DNA of 64,000 nucleotides from Granulicella sibirica (GTDB lineage: Bacteria > Acidobacteriota > Terriglobia > Terriglobales > Acidobacteriaceae): the NCBI RefSeq assembly GCF_004115155.1, contig NZ_RDSM01000001.1, positions 558,001 through 622,000 of the forward strand, written 5' to 3'. Shown here piece by piece: positions 38,289 to 48,221 of this stretch (position 1 is the stretch's first letter; every line of letters starts with the position of its first letter). Made by a program: the position numbers and the translations under genes. The notes under the pieces were generated by a model that was given only the letters and a program-made list of their open reading frames with translations, had not been told where the DNA came from and searched no databases.

Positions 38289-39611
38289 CTAAACGGCGAA
38301 AATGTCGGATGACGCCGAACCGCTGAGCTCGGTGAGGTGCGCGACCATCTCCTTGATTGACTGCGACTGCGCAGTAAGCTGTTCGGCCGCGGCGGCAGTC
38401 TCTTCGGAGCTTGCCGCGCTGCTTTGGGTGATTTCTTCGATCTGATGAAGAGCGCGGGAGATCATGTCGACCCCCTTGGACTGCTCCTGGCTACCCAGAT
38501 TGATGGCGTTGACGAGCCGCGTGATCTGAGAAGAGTCCGTAGTGATGGAACGGATCTCTGTGGCTACCTGGTTGACCTTATTGAGTCCGATGTTGGTGAT
38601 CTGGATGGACTCTTCGATGAGGACCGCTGTGTCGCGAGCGGCCTGGGCACTGCGTTGGGCGAGGCTTCCCACCTCATCGGCAACGACCGCGAAACCGAGT
38701 CCCGATTCTCCCGCGCGGGCGGCTTCGACTGCGGCGTTGAGCGCGAGGATCTTGGTCTGGAAGGCGATCTGATCGATTACGCTAATGATCTTCGAGATTT
38801 GTTTGCTGGAGGTGTTGATGTCTCCCATGGCGGTGAGCATGTCGGCGAGTGACTGCTCGGTGGCGCCGTAGCGGGCATCGGCCTGCGAGACCATCTCGGC
38901 GGCCGAGGCGGAATTCACCGTATTCTGACCGGCCATGGTGTTGATCTGGAGCGCGGAGGACGAAGTCTCCTGAATGGACGCGGCCTGTTGAGTGGCTCCG
39001 CGAGCGAGCGACTGGCTGGACACGGAGACCTGGGCAGCCGCCCCCGCGATCTGCTCAGCCGCGGCTCCAAGATGCTCCATTACGATTCCCTGCGCCTCGA
39101 TGGAACGGCCAAACTGACGTGCGATCCAACATGCCGGAATCACCTCGAGGCCGACGTAGACGGCGTGCAGGATCACGGTATCGAAACTGGCCTTGTAGTT
39201 GAACACACTCGTTGGCAGCCAGAGCCAGAAGACAAGGTGATGAAGGGCGATCGTTCCACCGGCGATGAGAGGTGGCGCGATGCGACCGAAGATCGCGAGC
39301 ATCGAAAGCAGAACGAAGATTTCGAAGTGCGCCTCGATGAGGCCACCAGTAATGTGAATGGCGAGCGCGCTGACTCCCATCGCGGCGACCGCGAGGACGT
39401 TGCCACCGGTATCCGAGGTTGGGTCGTTGAGGAGGGCGAAGGCTGGCCCGGCCAGGAGAAGGAGCATCACTCCGCCCGTTACGAGCACGCTGCTATGAAG
39501 CACCATCGCCACAACGCACAGTACCGGGAGATGCAATGTGAGGAAGCAGAATCCGAGGATGTTTACTCGCTTCGTGTAAGCACGTTGGTACTGTGTGACG
39601 TCGCCGCTCAT
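38289..39611 (-). CDS. methyl-accepting chemotaxis protein with polytopic membrane sensor
   Basis: A 440-aa chemoreceptor. Instead of a periplasmic domain between two helices, residues about 15-190 form about six transmembrane helices. These include [26 protein letters not shown] and [16 protein letters not shown], a histidine-containing membrane module also seen in some GGDEF and MCP proteins. The cytoplasmic signalling hairpin is at about 300-345, [44 protein letters not shown]. It departs from consensus by Lys for Asn and Gly for Arg. Heptad-rich methylation helices flank it. The ATG at 39611 begins [16 protein letters not shown]; upstream in-frame sequence is Arg/Ser-rich and not credible. 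No CheW or CheA gene is near, so this is an orphan receptor. Confidence 0.93.
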   Translation of the reverse strand: MSGDVTQYQRAYTKRVNILGFCFLTLHLPVLCVVAMVLHSSVLVTGGVMLLLLAGPAFALLNDPTSDTGGNVLAVAAMGVSALAIHITGGLIEAHFEIFVLLSMLAIFGRIAPPLIAGGTIALHHLVFWLWLPTSVFNYKASFDTVILHAVYVGLEVIPACWIARQFGRSIEAQGIVMEHLGAAAEQIAGAAAQVSVSSQSLARGATQQAASIQETSSSALQINTMAGQNTVNSASAAEMVSQADARYGATEQSLADMLTAMGDINTSSKQISKIISVIDQIAFQTKILALNAAVEAARAGESGLGFAVVADEVGSLAQRSAQAARDTAVLIEESIQITNIGLNKVNQVATEIRSITTDSSQITRLVNAINLGSQEQSKGVDMISRALHQIEEITQSSAASSEETAAAAEQLTAQSQSIKEMVAHLTELSGSASSDIFAV

Positions 39612-39679
39612 GTCGTTACCGTCGTTCCTTCGCCGCTTTCTGCAACCTGTTGGGTTCAGCTGTCTGCTGCGGAATCCGC

Positions 39680-40264
39680 TCAATACTTGAGATGAAGCGG
39701 ATCGACCGCTCTCCGGAGCCTGCCTCCGACCGCACATCCGATGACTTGGAGTGACTTCTGCGGCTTGCCTTCGCTGATGTTTGCGTAGACTGCGGCATCC
39801 TGATCGCCGGCTGGTCCATAGCCGCCGACATAGGCTGCCCTGCCTTCGGGCGAGGCGAACACAAGGAGAGGAACTCCGCTGAACCCTGCTTCGTCTGGAA
39901 TACGGTCCGCCGCGATGTGTCTTACCGGGAAACCTGCATCTTGTAGCTTGCCCAGAAGAGACTCGACGTCGGGCAGGTAAGGGACTTGATCGTCGACCAT
40001 GAGCACCTGCTCCACAACATGGTCCATCTTCTTGCGCTCCAGAAGGTGCAGCATGACGCGTCGAGAGCAACCGCATCCTCCTGAGAGGACGTGCATCGCT
40101 CGCCATCCGCCGCGACCAGGACCAGCCATGAGAACGAGAAGCTTCTCATCCGGGGTGCGAAACGGCTGATGAAAGGACGTCAACGCGGCGCCGACAAGAA
40201 TGACGAGCACCGCCCACGCGACGAGGAGCCGGGGAACGTGCTTTCCAGTCGGCCCTGCCGTCAT
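39680..40264 (-). CDS. small membrane-anchored thioredoxin-fold protein (RedB-like)
   Basis: A 194-aa protein with one N-terminal transmembrane helix ([19 protein letters not shown], about residues 12-31) and an extracytoplasmic domain. [21 protein letters not shown] (about 58-78) places a CxC pair at the position of a thioredoxin active site. The later segment [24 protein letters not shown] holds a cis-proline-like turn and the beta strands of that fold. The sequence recalls proteins annotated RedB. The ATG has aaggaaag upstream. It lies between the chemoreceptor and the TPR/GT9-like gene, all on the minus strand with gaps of about 65 bp, so an operon is possible. Redox role inferred. Confidence 0.6.
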   Translation of the reverse strand: MTAGPTGKHVPRLLVAWAVLVILVGAALTSFHQPFRTPDEKLLVLMAGPGRGGWRAMHVLSGGCGCSRRVMLHLLERKKMDHVVEQVLMVDDQVPYLPDVESLLGKLQDAGFPVRHIAADRIPDEAGFSGVPLLVFASPEGRAAYVGGYGPAGDQDAAVYANISEGKPQKSLQVIGCAVGGRLRRAVDPLHLKY

Positions 40265-40329
40265 TTCTTTCCTTTCAAGAAACGCACTCGAAATACTTAT
40301 CGGCTGAAACTCGTCTTTGTTTCTGCTCT

Positions 40330-42084
40330 TCACGAAAAAATCTCTTCCGGAGATAAGCAGGGCTTCCCGCTCATGGGTGTATTGCCGTGCCTGGCGAAGG
40401 TGAGCGCCAGCTCCTGATGAACCTGCTCCAGAACCTGATCCCAGCATCCTGACTCTCCCTGGCGAAATAGGCGGGCGGTGGGGTACCACGGGCTGTCGGT
40501 GCGTTCCTTGAGCCATCGCCAATCGGCGGTGCGGGGTAGAAGGATCCAGACTGGCTTGCCCATCGCGCCGGCGAGATGAGCCACGGCTGTATCGACCGTA
40601 ATGACGAGATTGAGATTCGCGATCACGGCGGCAGTGTCGGTGAAGTCGCGCAGATCATGCTCGAGATCGATCGGTCGGCGGTCCTGTGAAAGTTCGGCGA
40701 GCTCAGCGGCGGCGGGCCCTTTCTGCAGCGAGTAGAACGTAATGTCCGACAGGTGGAGGAGATCCTCAAAGCGGGAGAGTGAGATAGACCGTAGCCGGTC
40801 GCGGGAGTGTTTTGGATTGCCGCTCCAGACCAGGCCGACGCGCGGCTTATTGCCCTGCATGCGTCGGGACCACTGGTTTGCAGTCTCATGGTTTGCGGAC
40901 ACGTAAGGCGCGCCCGCCGGTGGATTGCCGCAGTCCGGATGGAGAATGCTCGGAACACTCATGAGCGGGGAATGCAGGTCGAATTCCGGGAGAGGCATTC
41001 CCTGCTCTATAACCTGCGCGGCTCCGTCAAGCGTTCCCAGGGTGTCGAAGACGGCAGGCTGGACCTCGAGAATCACCTCGGCACCAAGATCCGCGAGCAT
41101 CCGGGCGTAGCGAGCGAACTGGAGAGTGTCTCCGAGCCCCTGCTCGGCATAGAGGAAGAGGCGCAGGCCTGCGATGTCTTCTCCGCGCCATGGTGGCTGC
41201 TGGAACGGCCGACGCGACGCGGAAAATTGTTGTGTGAGCCACCGGGCTTCATAGGCACGCCATCCTGCCGTGAAGTCTCCCTCGGCAAGGAGATGCGTAC
41301 TGAGGTTGAAGAGCCCGAGCGGTTCATCCGGCTGGGATGCGAGGGCCAGGCGGTAGCAGTTCACCGCAGCTGGGGCGTCACCAAGGTTATCGAGCATGAA
41401 GCCGAGGTTGCAAAGCGTGGGAACGTGCGTTGGATCAAGGGTAAGGGCGTTGCGAAAGCTCTGGGTGGCGCCGACGGTGTCGCCACGCTTTTCGAGCAGA
41501 CGTCCCAGGTTACAGTGGGCTGCGACGAAATCCGGCTGTAGTTGAACGGCGTGCCGCAGAAGCACCTCGCTGGGCTGAAGTTCTCCCACATCCATATAGA
41601 TCGAGGCGAGATTTGAGAGAGCCTCGGCAGAGCTTGGGTCGAGAGTGACGGCCCGCTCGAAGCATTGACGTGCCGCGGCAGGGTCCCCGAGTTCGTGCAG
41701 TGTGCGGCCAAGGCAGAGGTGCACCTCGGCTATCTCAGGATGCAGTGAAAGCACCTTTGCATAGGAGCGCGCTGCGTCGGCGAGGCGGTCAGCCTGGGAG
41801 AGAAGCTGGGCGAGTTGGAAATGACTTGCGCCGTCGTCCGAGGCGCTGGCGACGATCCGGCCATATAAGAAGATCGCCTGCTCAACTTCCCCCGCTGCCG
41901 CGAGTTCCAGGGCGCGAGTCTTCATCGAATCAAGATCGAAGAAGGCAACCGGGAGCTGTGAGCGCGTGATGGGAGTAGCGGTTGGCGGCTGGACCCGAAG
42001 GAAGACAGACTCACTTGAGCCCGTGCCTGCAGGTTTTCCGGCCGGACTGCTCGTCTTGTTTGTCTCTTGCGTCGTCTGTGTCAT
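40330..42084 (-). CDS. TPR protein with C-terminal GT9/heptosyltransferase-like domain
   Basis: A 584-aa protein. Residues about 55-290 hold six to seven tetratricopeptide repeats (for example AEVHLCLGRTLHELGDPAAARQCFERAVTLDP). The C-terminal 270 residues form a GT-B-like domain with LFLYAEQGLGDTLQFARYARML, RVGLVWSGNPKHSRDRLRSI and ITVDTAVAHLAGAMGKPVWILLPRTADWRWL. This combination is common in bacteria, often with no assigned acceptor, and is related to O-GlcNAc-transferase-like TPR glycosyltransferases and to GT9. A paralogue with the same domain order and near-identical motif spacing lies at 53757-56069 on the other strand. Probably cytoplasmic; protein or glycan glycosylation is inferred. 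Confidence 0.88.
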   Translation of the reverse strand: MTQTTQETNKTSSPAGKPAGTGSSESVFLRVQPPTATPITRSQLPVAFFDLDSMKTRALELAAAGEVEQAIFLYGRIVASASDDGASHFQLAQLLSQADRLADAARSYAKVLSLHPEIAEVHLCLGRTLHELGDPAAARQCFERAVTLDPSSAEALSNLASIYMDVGELQPSEVLLRHAVQLQPDFVAAHCNLGRLLEKRGDTVGATQSFRNALTLDPTHVPTLCNLGFMLDNLGDAPAAVNCYRLALASQPDEPLGLFNLSTHLLAEGDFTAGWRAYEARWLTQQFSASRRPFQQPPWRGEDIAGLRLFLYAEQGLGDTLQFARYARMLADLGAEVILEVQPAVFDTLGTLDGAAQVIEQGMPLPEFDLHSPLMSVPSILHPDCGNPPAGAPYVSANHETANQWSRRMQGNKPRVGLVWSGNPKHSRDRLRSISLSRFEDLLHLSDITFYSLQKGPAAAELAELSQDRRPIDLEHDLRDFTDTAAVIANLNLVITVDTAVAHLAGAMGKPVWILLPRTADWRWLKERTDSPWYPTARLFRQGESGCWDQVLEQVHQELALTFARHGNTPMSGKPCLSPEEIFS

Positions 42085-42315
42085 CGTTTGGTCAAATGGA
42101 ATAGATGAAGCGGATATCCTTCTCAGGCACAGTGCACACTGAATGCCAATCGCGGGTGAAGACGCGCCGTAAACATCGAAGACTGTTTGGCAGTGAGTTT
42201 TTTTGATTTCCTGAATTTACCCGGTCATTCTGGAAGGAAGATCCTAAGCCGCCCGGCAAGATGAGCAGGACTCGTTCCTGAGCTGCGGAAAGGGAGAAGC
42301 AAAGATGAGGCAAGA

Positions 42316-43752
42316 ATGAGAAAGAACTTGAACTTCGGAACTGCTCGATCCGGTTCAGTAAACCTTAAGGTTTTCCCATTAGTCTTTTGCTCTATGGGCC
42401 GGATGCACGTCAACCTGCTGCGCCTGGTTTCACGGGCCGCCACAGTTTTCTATCTCTCTGGCATCTGCGCTGGACTAAACGCGCAGACGCCCCCGGATCC
42501 GGGTCCGCAGCGTCTGTCGCTCGCACAGGCAATCCAACGCGCACAACAGAACGAGCCGGTTTTCGCGAATGCTCTCGCGGCGCAGAAGACAGCTTCGATC
42601 GACCACTACCTCGCGAAGGCCGCGCTTCTACCATCTGCGACCTATCACAACCAGGTGCTGTACACGCAGCCGAACGGCCAGACCAACCAGGGCGGCCAAG
42701 TCGGCGCACAGCCTTCTCCTGTCTTTATCGCGAATAACGCGGTACACGAGTACACGAGTCAAGCAGCTATCACCGAGACGCTCGGATTCAAGCAGCTTGC
42801 CGACGTGCACGTCGCCTCGGCAAACGCGGCGCGGGCTGCCGCCGAGTTGGAGATAGCGCGGCGCGGGCTGGTGGGCTCCGTGGTGAACCTTTACTATTCC
42901 GTGCAGGCCTCCGAGACCAAGCAGCGGCTGCTAAATGACGCCCTGCATGAGGCTCAGGCCTTCACCGATGTGACGCAGAAGCGCGAGGCGGCGCGGGAGG
43001 TCGCAAGGGCCGACGTGGTGAAGGCACAGTTGCAACAGCAGCAGCGCCAGCGGGAGTTGAGCGATGCAAAGCTGGCAGCGGATAAGGCCAGGCTCGAGCT
43101 TGCGGTGCTGCTCTTTCCCGACCCGCGGACGTCCTATATCACCGACGCTGCCGCCGCACCTGGGGCGCTGCCAACGCATGATGAGGTGAACCAACTCGCC
43201 TCTGCGAACAATCCAGAACTACGGAGCGCACTCGCGGATCTGCAGGCGGGAAACGCTGAGGTCATTTCCGCAAAGGCTGCTTACCTCCCGGATCTTGCGC
43301 TGAATTTCAACTATGGTATCGACGCACCGCAGTTCGCCAAGAGCGGGCCGGACGACGTACGCAACCTGGGTTATTCGATGAGTGCGACGGTCGACATTCC
43401 AGTATGGGACTGGTTCTCCACGCAGAAGCGGGTGAAGCAGAGCGAGATCCGGCGCGATGCCGCGAAGGTGACTCTGACAGCAACCCAGCGGAGACTTATC
43501 GCCACGCTGGAAGAAGCGTATGCCGAAGCGGCAGCGGCTCGCGACCAGGCTGACTTGCTCGACCTCACCGTGCGTACAGCAGCAGAGAGCCTTCGGCTAA
43601 CCAAGCTGCGCTACACGGCAGGCGAGGCGACGGCGCTTGAAGTCGTCGATGCACAGGCGGCATTCCTCGCGGCCGAGAGCGCTCAGGCTGACGGGATCGT
43701 TCGATACCAGACCGCACAGGCCGAGTTACAAATTCTGACAGGAACTTTGTGA
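42316..43752 (+). CDS. TolC-family outer membrane efflux protein (RND operon, gene 1)
   Basis: Up to 478 aa. A signal peptide with core AATVFYLSGICAGLNAQ is followed by the two-fold repeated OEP/TolC helices, with the usual KAAYLPDLALNFNYGI and LRYTAGEATALEVVDAQAAFLAAESAQ motifs. Outer-membrane exit duct of a tripartite pump. Two starts are possible: 42316, preceded by gaggcaa and overlapping a 4-codon ORF (ATGAGGCAAGAATGA), or 42394, which gives a compact signal peptide but no ribosome site. The stop overlaps the adaptor start by four bases. The 230-bp upstream gap is AT-richer and should hold the operon promoter. Confidence 0.9.
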   Translation: MRKNLNFGTARSGSVNLKVFPLVFCSMGRMHVNLLRLVSRAATVFYLSGICAGLNAQTPPDPGPQRLSLAQAIQRAQQNEPVFANALAAQKTASIDHYLAKAALLPSATYHNQVLYTQPNGQTNQGGQVGAQPSPVFIANNAVHEYTSQAAITETLGFKQLADVHVASANAARAAAELEIARRGLVGSVVNLYYSVQASETKQRLLNDALHEAQAFTDVTQKREAAREVARADVVKAQLQQQQRQRELSDAKLAADKARLELAVLLFPDPRTSYITDAAAAPGALPTHDEVNQLASANNPELRSALADLQAGNAEVISAKAAYLPDLALNFNYGIDAPQFAKSGPDDVRNLGYSMSATVDIPVWDWFSTQKRVKQSEIRRDAAKVTLTATQRRLIATLEEAYAEAAAARDQADLLDLTVRTAAESLRLTKLRYTAGEATALEVVDAQAAFLAAESAQADGIVRYQTAQAELQILTGTL

Positions 43753-45068
43753 GCAAATACGTGACGCTATTTCGACATACAGCATGCGGCCGGCTTGCGA
43801 CGCAGTCCGCGGCCATGTTTCTCCTTGGCTTATCGCTCGACGCCTGCAAGAAGGCGCCGGAGGCAGAGACCGCTGTTCTCGTCTCCGTGCAGGCGGAGCA
43901 TCCCGAAGTTGGCGCGATCTCTGAAAAAATCATGGCCGATGCAACGCTCTCTCCGCTCGCGCAGGCAGCGATCTCTCCCAAGATCACCGCACCGGTTCGA
44001 ACGTTCTACGTGCAACGCGGAGCGAAGGTCAAAGCTGGGCAGCTGTTGGCCGTGCTTGAGAATCAGGATCTTACCTCGCAGGCTCTCGACAACAAGGGCC
44101 AGTACTCAGCCGCGCAGGCTTCGTTCGAGATGCAGACGAAGGCTCAGCTTCCAGAGGACATGAAGAGGGCCGAACTGGATGTAGCCCAAGCCAGAGCGCA
44201 GATGGACCTGCAAGGCCAGATCGTGGCGGCTCGCCAGAAACTCTTCCAGGAAGGTGCAATCCCGGGCAGAGACTACGACACCGCCGCCGCCGCGCTTGTG
44301 CAGGCGAAGGCCGCGTACGACGTGGCGCAAAACCATCTGGATTCGCTCAGAGGCGTCAGCAACCAGGCGACGCTGCAGCAGGCACAGGGTCAGTTATCCT
44401 CCGCGAAGGGTAAGTATCTGGCTGCTGAAGCGCAGGTCTCTTACTCCGAGATTCGCAGTCCGATCACAGGTATTGTGACCGATCGCCCCCTCTTCCCTGG
44501 CGAGACCGTGACTTCGGGTAGCACGCTCATCACCGTCATGGATACATCGTCGCTGCTCGCGAAGGTACATCTTTCGCAGACAGTCGCACAGAGGCTGAAG
44601 GTCGGCGACGAAGCTTCGGTAATCGTCCCCGGAGCCGACGATCCAGTGCCCGCGAAGATCTCGCTGGTAAGCCCCGCGCTCGACCCCGGAAGCACGACGG
44701 TTGAGGTGTGGCTGCGCGTCGCAAATGGCTCCGGAACATACAAGGCCGGCACGCCGGTGAGGACGTCCATCGCCGGTCGCTCGGTCGAGAAAGCAGTCAA
44801 GATACCGCTCACAGCGATCCTCACCGGGCAGGACGGTACGAAGTCCGTGATGGTCATCGGACCCGACAGCGCAGCACACAAGAAGGCGGTGCAGCTTGGC
44901 ATCAACGATGGCGACGATGTTGAGGTGACACAAGGATTGACGGTCGCGGACACCGTCATCACCACAGGCTCGTATGGACTCGATGAAGGCGCCAAAGTGA
45001 AGGTGGGCAAGGCAGAGGATGACGACAAAGACGCCAAGGATAAGGCCAAGGCCGGAGACGACAAGTGA
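43749..45068 (+). CDS. RND efflux periplasmic adaptor (membrane fusion lipoprotein)
   Basis: A 439-aa HlyD/AcrA-type adaptor. A GTG start overlaps the previous stop. The N-terminus ends in LLGLSLDAC, a plausible lipobox, so it is likely an inner-membrane-anchored lipoprotein. A lipoyl half-motif (ITAPVRTFYVQRGAKVKAGQLLAVLEN), a long alpha-hairpin (about residues 105-220), the second lipoyl half (YSEIRSPITGIVTDRPLFPGETV) and the beta-barrel (LAKVHLSQTVAQRLKVGDEASVIV) follow in order. The C-terminus is Lys/Asp/Glu-rich (DDDKDAKDKAKAGDDK). Bridges the RND pump and the TolC-like duct. Confidence 0.93.
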   Translation: MSKYVTLFRHTACGRLATQSAAMFLLGLSLDACKKAPEAETAVLVSVQAEHPEVGAISEKIMADATLSPLAQAAISPKITAPVRTFYVQRGAKVKAGQLLAVLENQDLTSQALDNKGQYSAAQASFEMQTKAQLPEDMKRAELDVAQARAQMDLQGQIVAARQKLFQEGAIPGRDYDTAAAALVQAKAAYDVAQNHLDSLRGVSNQATLQQAQGQLSSAKGKYLAAEAQVSYSEIRSPITGIVTDRPLFPGETVTSGSTLITVMDTSSLLAKVHLSQTVAQRLKVGDEASVIVPGADDPVPAKISLVSPALDPGSTTVEVWLRVANGSGTYKAGTPVRTSIAGRSVEKAVKIPLTAILTGQDGTKSVMVIGPDSAAHKKAVQLGINDGDDVEVTQGLTVADTVITTGSYGLDEGAKVKVGKAEDDDKDAKDKAKAGDDK

Positions 45069-48000
45069 GCGGCGTGCCCTTGGCTTCTTCGACCGATGAG
45101 TCTTTCTGGGTCGCGCGCTTTCGCGGGCCGATCTTCTTCTTCCTGATCGTGCTTTCGCTCGCAGGCGTTTACGCAGCCACCCAGACGCCCATCTCTGTCT
45201 TCCCCGATACAAACTTTCCGCGTGTAGTCATCGGTGTCGAGAATGGCGTGATGCCGGTCGAGCAGATGCAGGTCACCGTCACAAAGCCGATCGAGGACGC
45301 TGTCAATTCCGTCCCGGGCCTGAAAACCGTCCGCTCGACAACAAGCCGGGGGTCGGCTGAGGTGAGCCTCTTCTTCGACTGGAACGTGGACATGTTTCAT
45401 ACACTCCAGCTTGTGGACGCGGCCATCGGCAAGGCTCGGCAGACATTGCCGGTCGCCGCGAACATCACGACGAACCGGCTCACGTTTGCGACCTTTCCGA
45501 TCCTCGGTTACAGCCTTACCTCAGACCACATGTCGCAATCGCTGCTCTGGGAGTTGGCGACTTATCAACTCAAGCCACCGTTGAACCGGATCCCTGGGGT
45601 GAGCACGGTTACGGTGCAGGGAGGCAAGGTTCCAGAGTTCCACATCGTGCCGAACATGGCTCGGATGCAGACCGCAGGGGTCACCATTCTCGACGTCGTG
45701 AACGGAGTGCAGGCCTCGAACATCATTGATTCACCGGGCCTGTACGAAGCCAATCATCAGCTCGTACTCGGCCTCGTGGGAGCGCAGGCGCATGATGCCG
45801 CGCAGCTTGGCAGCCTCGTTATCAAGACGACCCCGGGTGGAGCTCCAGTGCGTGTTTCGGACGTAGCCACAGTGCAGCCCGGGGTGCTGCCGGTCTATAC
45901 CGAAGTGACTGCCGGGGATCGCGAGGCTGTGCTGTTGAACGTCTCCCGCCAACCGGCAAGTAACACGGTGGCCGTAGCCGATGCGGTCGCAGCGCAGGTA
46001 GAGCAGTTGCGCAAGACGCTGCCGCAGGGTGTCAACCTTGCCCCGTACTACGACCAGTCCGAGCTCGTGCGCGAGAGCATCAAAAGCGTGCGCGACGCCA
46101 TCCTCATCGGGCTTCTGCTCGCCTGCATTATCCTGTTCCTCTTTCTCGGCGACTGGACCTCATCGCTGGTTGCGGGGCTAGTGATTCCTGTAACCGTGGC
46201 GATTACGATTCTCTTCCTCTGGACCATCGGCCAAAGCTTCAACCTCATGACGCTTGGTGGACTCGCGGCAGCCATCGGGCTCGTCATCGACGATGCCATC
46301 GTCGTCGTCGAGAACATCGTCTCGCATCGCGATCGCGGTGAAACACGCACGGAGGCCGCCCGCCTCGCACTGCATGAGATCGCTGTGCCGCTGGTCGGCT
46401 CGACGATCACGCCTGTCGTTGTCTTCCTGCCGCTGATCTCCGTGACGGGCGTGACGGGAAGCTTCTTCCGCGCGCTTGCCATTACCATGACGATCGCACT
46501 GCTCACGTCGCTTCTGCTGGCGGTCACTTGGACACCAGCACTGAGCTTAGTCATCCTCCGCGACCGGCGAGAAGCATCTGAGAAGCAACACGAGGAGCAT
46601 GGCCGCTTCATGCGTGCGACCCTTCACTGGCATGAGCGAGGCCTTAGCTGGTCGCTCGGCCGCCCGTTTCTGCTGCTCGGACTATGTGGACTCCTCGTGG
46701 TGGGAAGCTTCCTGTCCTATCGCGCGCTTGGGTCGGATTTGCTTCCCGAGATGGACGAAGGCGGGTTCATCCTCGACTACATCATGCCCGCAGGCAGCTC
46801 GCTCACCGAGACAAACCGGGTGCTTGAGCATGTGAACCGCATTTTGCATGACATGCCCGAGGTCGAGAGTACCTCGCGGCGGACGGGCCTGCAGATGGGT
46901 CTCGCCGCGGTCACCGAGGCCAACACCGGCGACATCACCGTGAAGCTCAAGAGCAAGCGGGACCGAGGTATCGATGAGGTGATAGCCGACGCACGAGCCG
47001 AGATCAAGAAGACCGAACCCGAGCTCGACGTCGAGTTCACGCAGGTGCTGCAGGATATGATCGGCGACCTGTCGAACGCTCCCGAGCCGATCCAGATCAA
47101 AGTGTTCGCAAGCGATCCTACGCTTCTCGCGGATCTTGGTCCGCGAATCGGGGATGCCATCAGCAAGATAGGTGGAGTGGTCGATATTCAAAACGGTATC
47201 GACAACACGATCAGCGGCCCAGCGACAAACTTTCAAATCGATCCCAGCATCGCAGGCCGTATGGGCTTCACTCCGGCGGAGGTCGCGGAGGATGCGACTT
47301 CGATTCTCGATGGGGTCACGACCACCGACCCGCTGATCGCCAATGGCAGGCCTTACACCGTGCGTCTTCGGCTCGGTGACGAGACACGGCAGTCGCTCGA
47401 TACGATTCAGAACACGGTCTTCAACAGTTCCACAGGAAAGCTCGCAACGCTCGGCTCGCTGGCACAAATCACCCAGTTACCTCCGCAGAACGAGATCAAA
47501 CGCGAGAACCTGCAGCAACTCATTACGATCACGGCGAGGCTCGAGGGATCCGATCTCGGCACCGCGATTGGCAAGGTGCAGGCCACGGTCGCTGCGATGC
47601 ATCTTCCGCCTACCGTCCGGATCGAGTACGGTGGCACCTACCAGGAGCAGCAGCAGTCCTTCCACGAACTTCTGCGCGTGCTCATGCTGTCGCTCGCTCT
47701 TGTCTTCGGTGTGCTCCTGGTCGAGTTTCGTAACTTTTCCGCGCCGACCGCGATCCTCACATCGTCCGTGCTTTCGATTGCCGGCGTGGTTTTCGCACTC
47801 CTCGTCACGGGAACCACTTTCAATGTCGCCTCATTCATGGGGCTCATCATGGTCATTGGGATCGTCGCCAAGAACGGCATCCTCCTACTCGATGCCGATG
47901 AACGCTATCGCGGCCAAGGCGTCTCGGCACGCGAGGCGATGATCGATGCCGCACAGCGACGCCTGCGTCCCATCCTGATGACAGCATCGGCCGCGATCTG

Positions 48001-48163
48001 CGGCATGCTTCCGCTTGCGTTCGCACTCGGAGCGGGTTCGCAGATGCTGCAGCCTCTGGCGATCGCGGTGATCGGCGGCCTGGTCATCTCGATGCTGCTC
48101 AGCCTGATCGTTACCCCGGTGATCTACTACCTGCTCACACGCTCCAAAACGCAGACAGCATAA
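45065..48163 (+). CDS. RND-family efflux pump inner-membrane transporter
   Basis: A 1032-aa proton-driven transporter with 12 transmembrane helices and two large periplasmic loops. TM4 contains AIGLVIDDAIVVVENIVSH (about residues 398-416). The adjacent Asp pair places it with hydrophobe-exporting (HAE) rather than metal-exporting pumps, which have a different residue pattern at this helix. TM1 region FRGPIFFFLIVLSLAGVYAATQTPISVFPDTNFP and TM10-11 FMGLIMVIGIVAKNGILLLDAD are family-typical. GTG start overlapping the adaptor stop, third gene of the operon. Substrate unknown. The downstream minus-strand two-component system may be its regulator, though a beta-propeller gene lies between. Confidence 0.95.
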   Translation: MSGVPLASSTDESFWVARFRGPIFFFLIVLSLAGVYAATQTPISVFPDTNFPRVVIGVENGVMPVEQMQVTVTKPIEDAVNSVPGLKTVRSTTSRGSAEVSLFFDWNVDMFHTLQLVDAAIGKARQTLPVAANITTNRLTFATFPILGYSLTSDHMSQSLLWELATYQLKPPLNRIPGVSTVTVQGGKVPEFHIVPNMARMQTAGVTILDVVNGVQASNIIDSPGLYEANHQLVLGLVGAQAHDAAQLGSLVIKTTPGGAPVRVSDVATVQPGVLPVYTEVTAGDREAVLLNVSRQPASNTVAVADAVAAQVEQLRKTLPQGVNLAPYYDQSELVRESIKSVRDAILIGLLLACIILFLFLGDWTSSLVAGLVIPVTVAITILFLWTIGQSFNLMTLGGLAAAIGLVIDDAIVVVENIVSHRDRGETRTEAARLALHEIAVPLVGSTITPVVVFLPLISVTGVTGSFFRALAITMTIALLTSLLLAVTWTPALSLVILRDRREASEKQHEEHGRFMRATLHWHERGLSWSLGRPFLLLGLCGLLVVGSFLSYRALGSDLLPEMDEGGFILDYIMPAGSSLTETNRVLEHVNRILHDMPEVESTSRRTGLQMGLAAVTEANTGDITVKLKSKRDRGIDEVIADARAEIKKTEPELDVEFTQVLQDMIGDLSNAPEPIQIKVFASDPTLLADLGPRIGDAISKIGGVVDIQNGIDNTISGPATNFQIDPSIAGRMGFTPAEVAEDATSILDGVTTTDPLIANGRPYTVRLRLGDETRQSLDTIQNTVFNSSTGKLATLGSLAQITQLPPQNEIKRENLQQLITITARLEGSDLGTAIGKVQATVAAMHLPPTVRIEYGGTYQEQQQSFHELLRVLMLSLALVFGVLLVEFRNFSAPTAILTSSVLSIAGVVFALLVTGTTFNVASFMGLIMVIGIVAKNGILLLDADERYRGQGVSAREAMIDAAQRRLRPILMTASAAICGMLPLAFALGAGSQMLQPLAIAVIGGLVISMLLSLIVTPVIYYLLTRSKTQTA

Positions 48164-48167
48164 GAAA

Positions 48168-48198
48168 GGCCTGCGACCCCGACTGGGAACCGCAGGCC
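48168..48198. terminator. bidirectional terminator-like hairpin after the RND operon
   Basis: Perfect 8-bp stem (ggcctgcg at 48168-48175, cgcaggcc at 48191-48198) between two convergent genes. Read on the minus strand it is followed by tttctt, so it best suits the YncE-like gene, but it can also end the RND transcript. Confidence 0.7.
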
Positions 48199-48221
48199 AG
48201 AACGAACTCTTGCAGGAAGCA

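Noticed and set aside
39612..40106. N-terminal extension of the chemoreceptor by 165 residues
   Set aside because: The extension is Arg/Ser-rich, overlaps the neighbouring gene in another frame, and a normal start lies at 39611.
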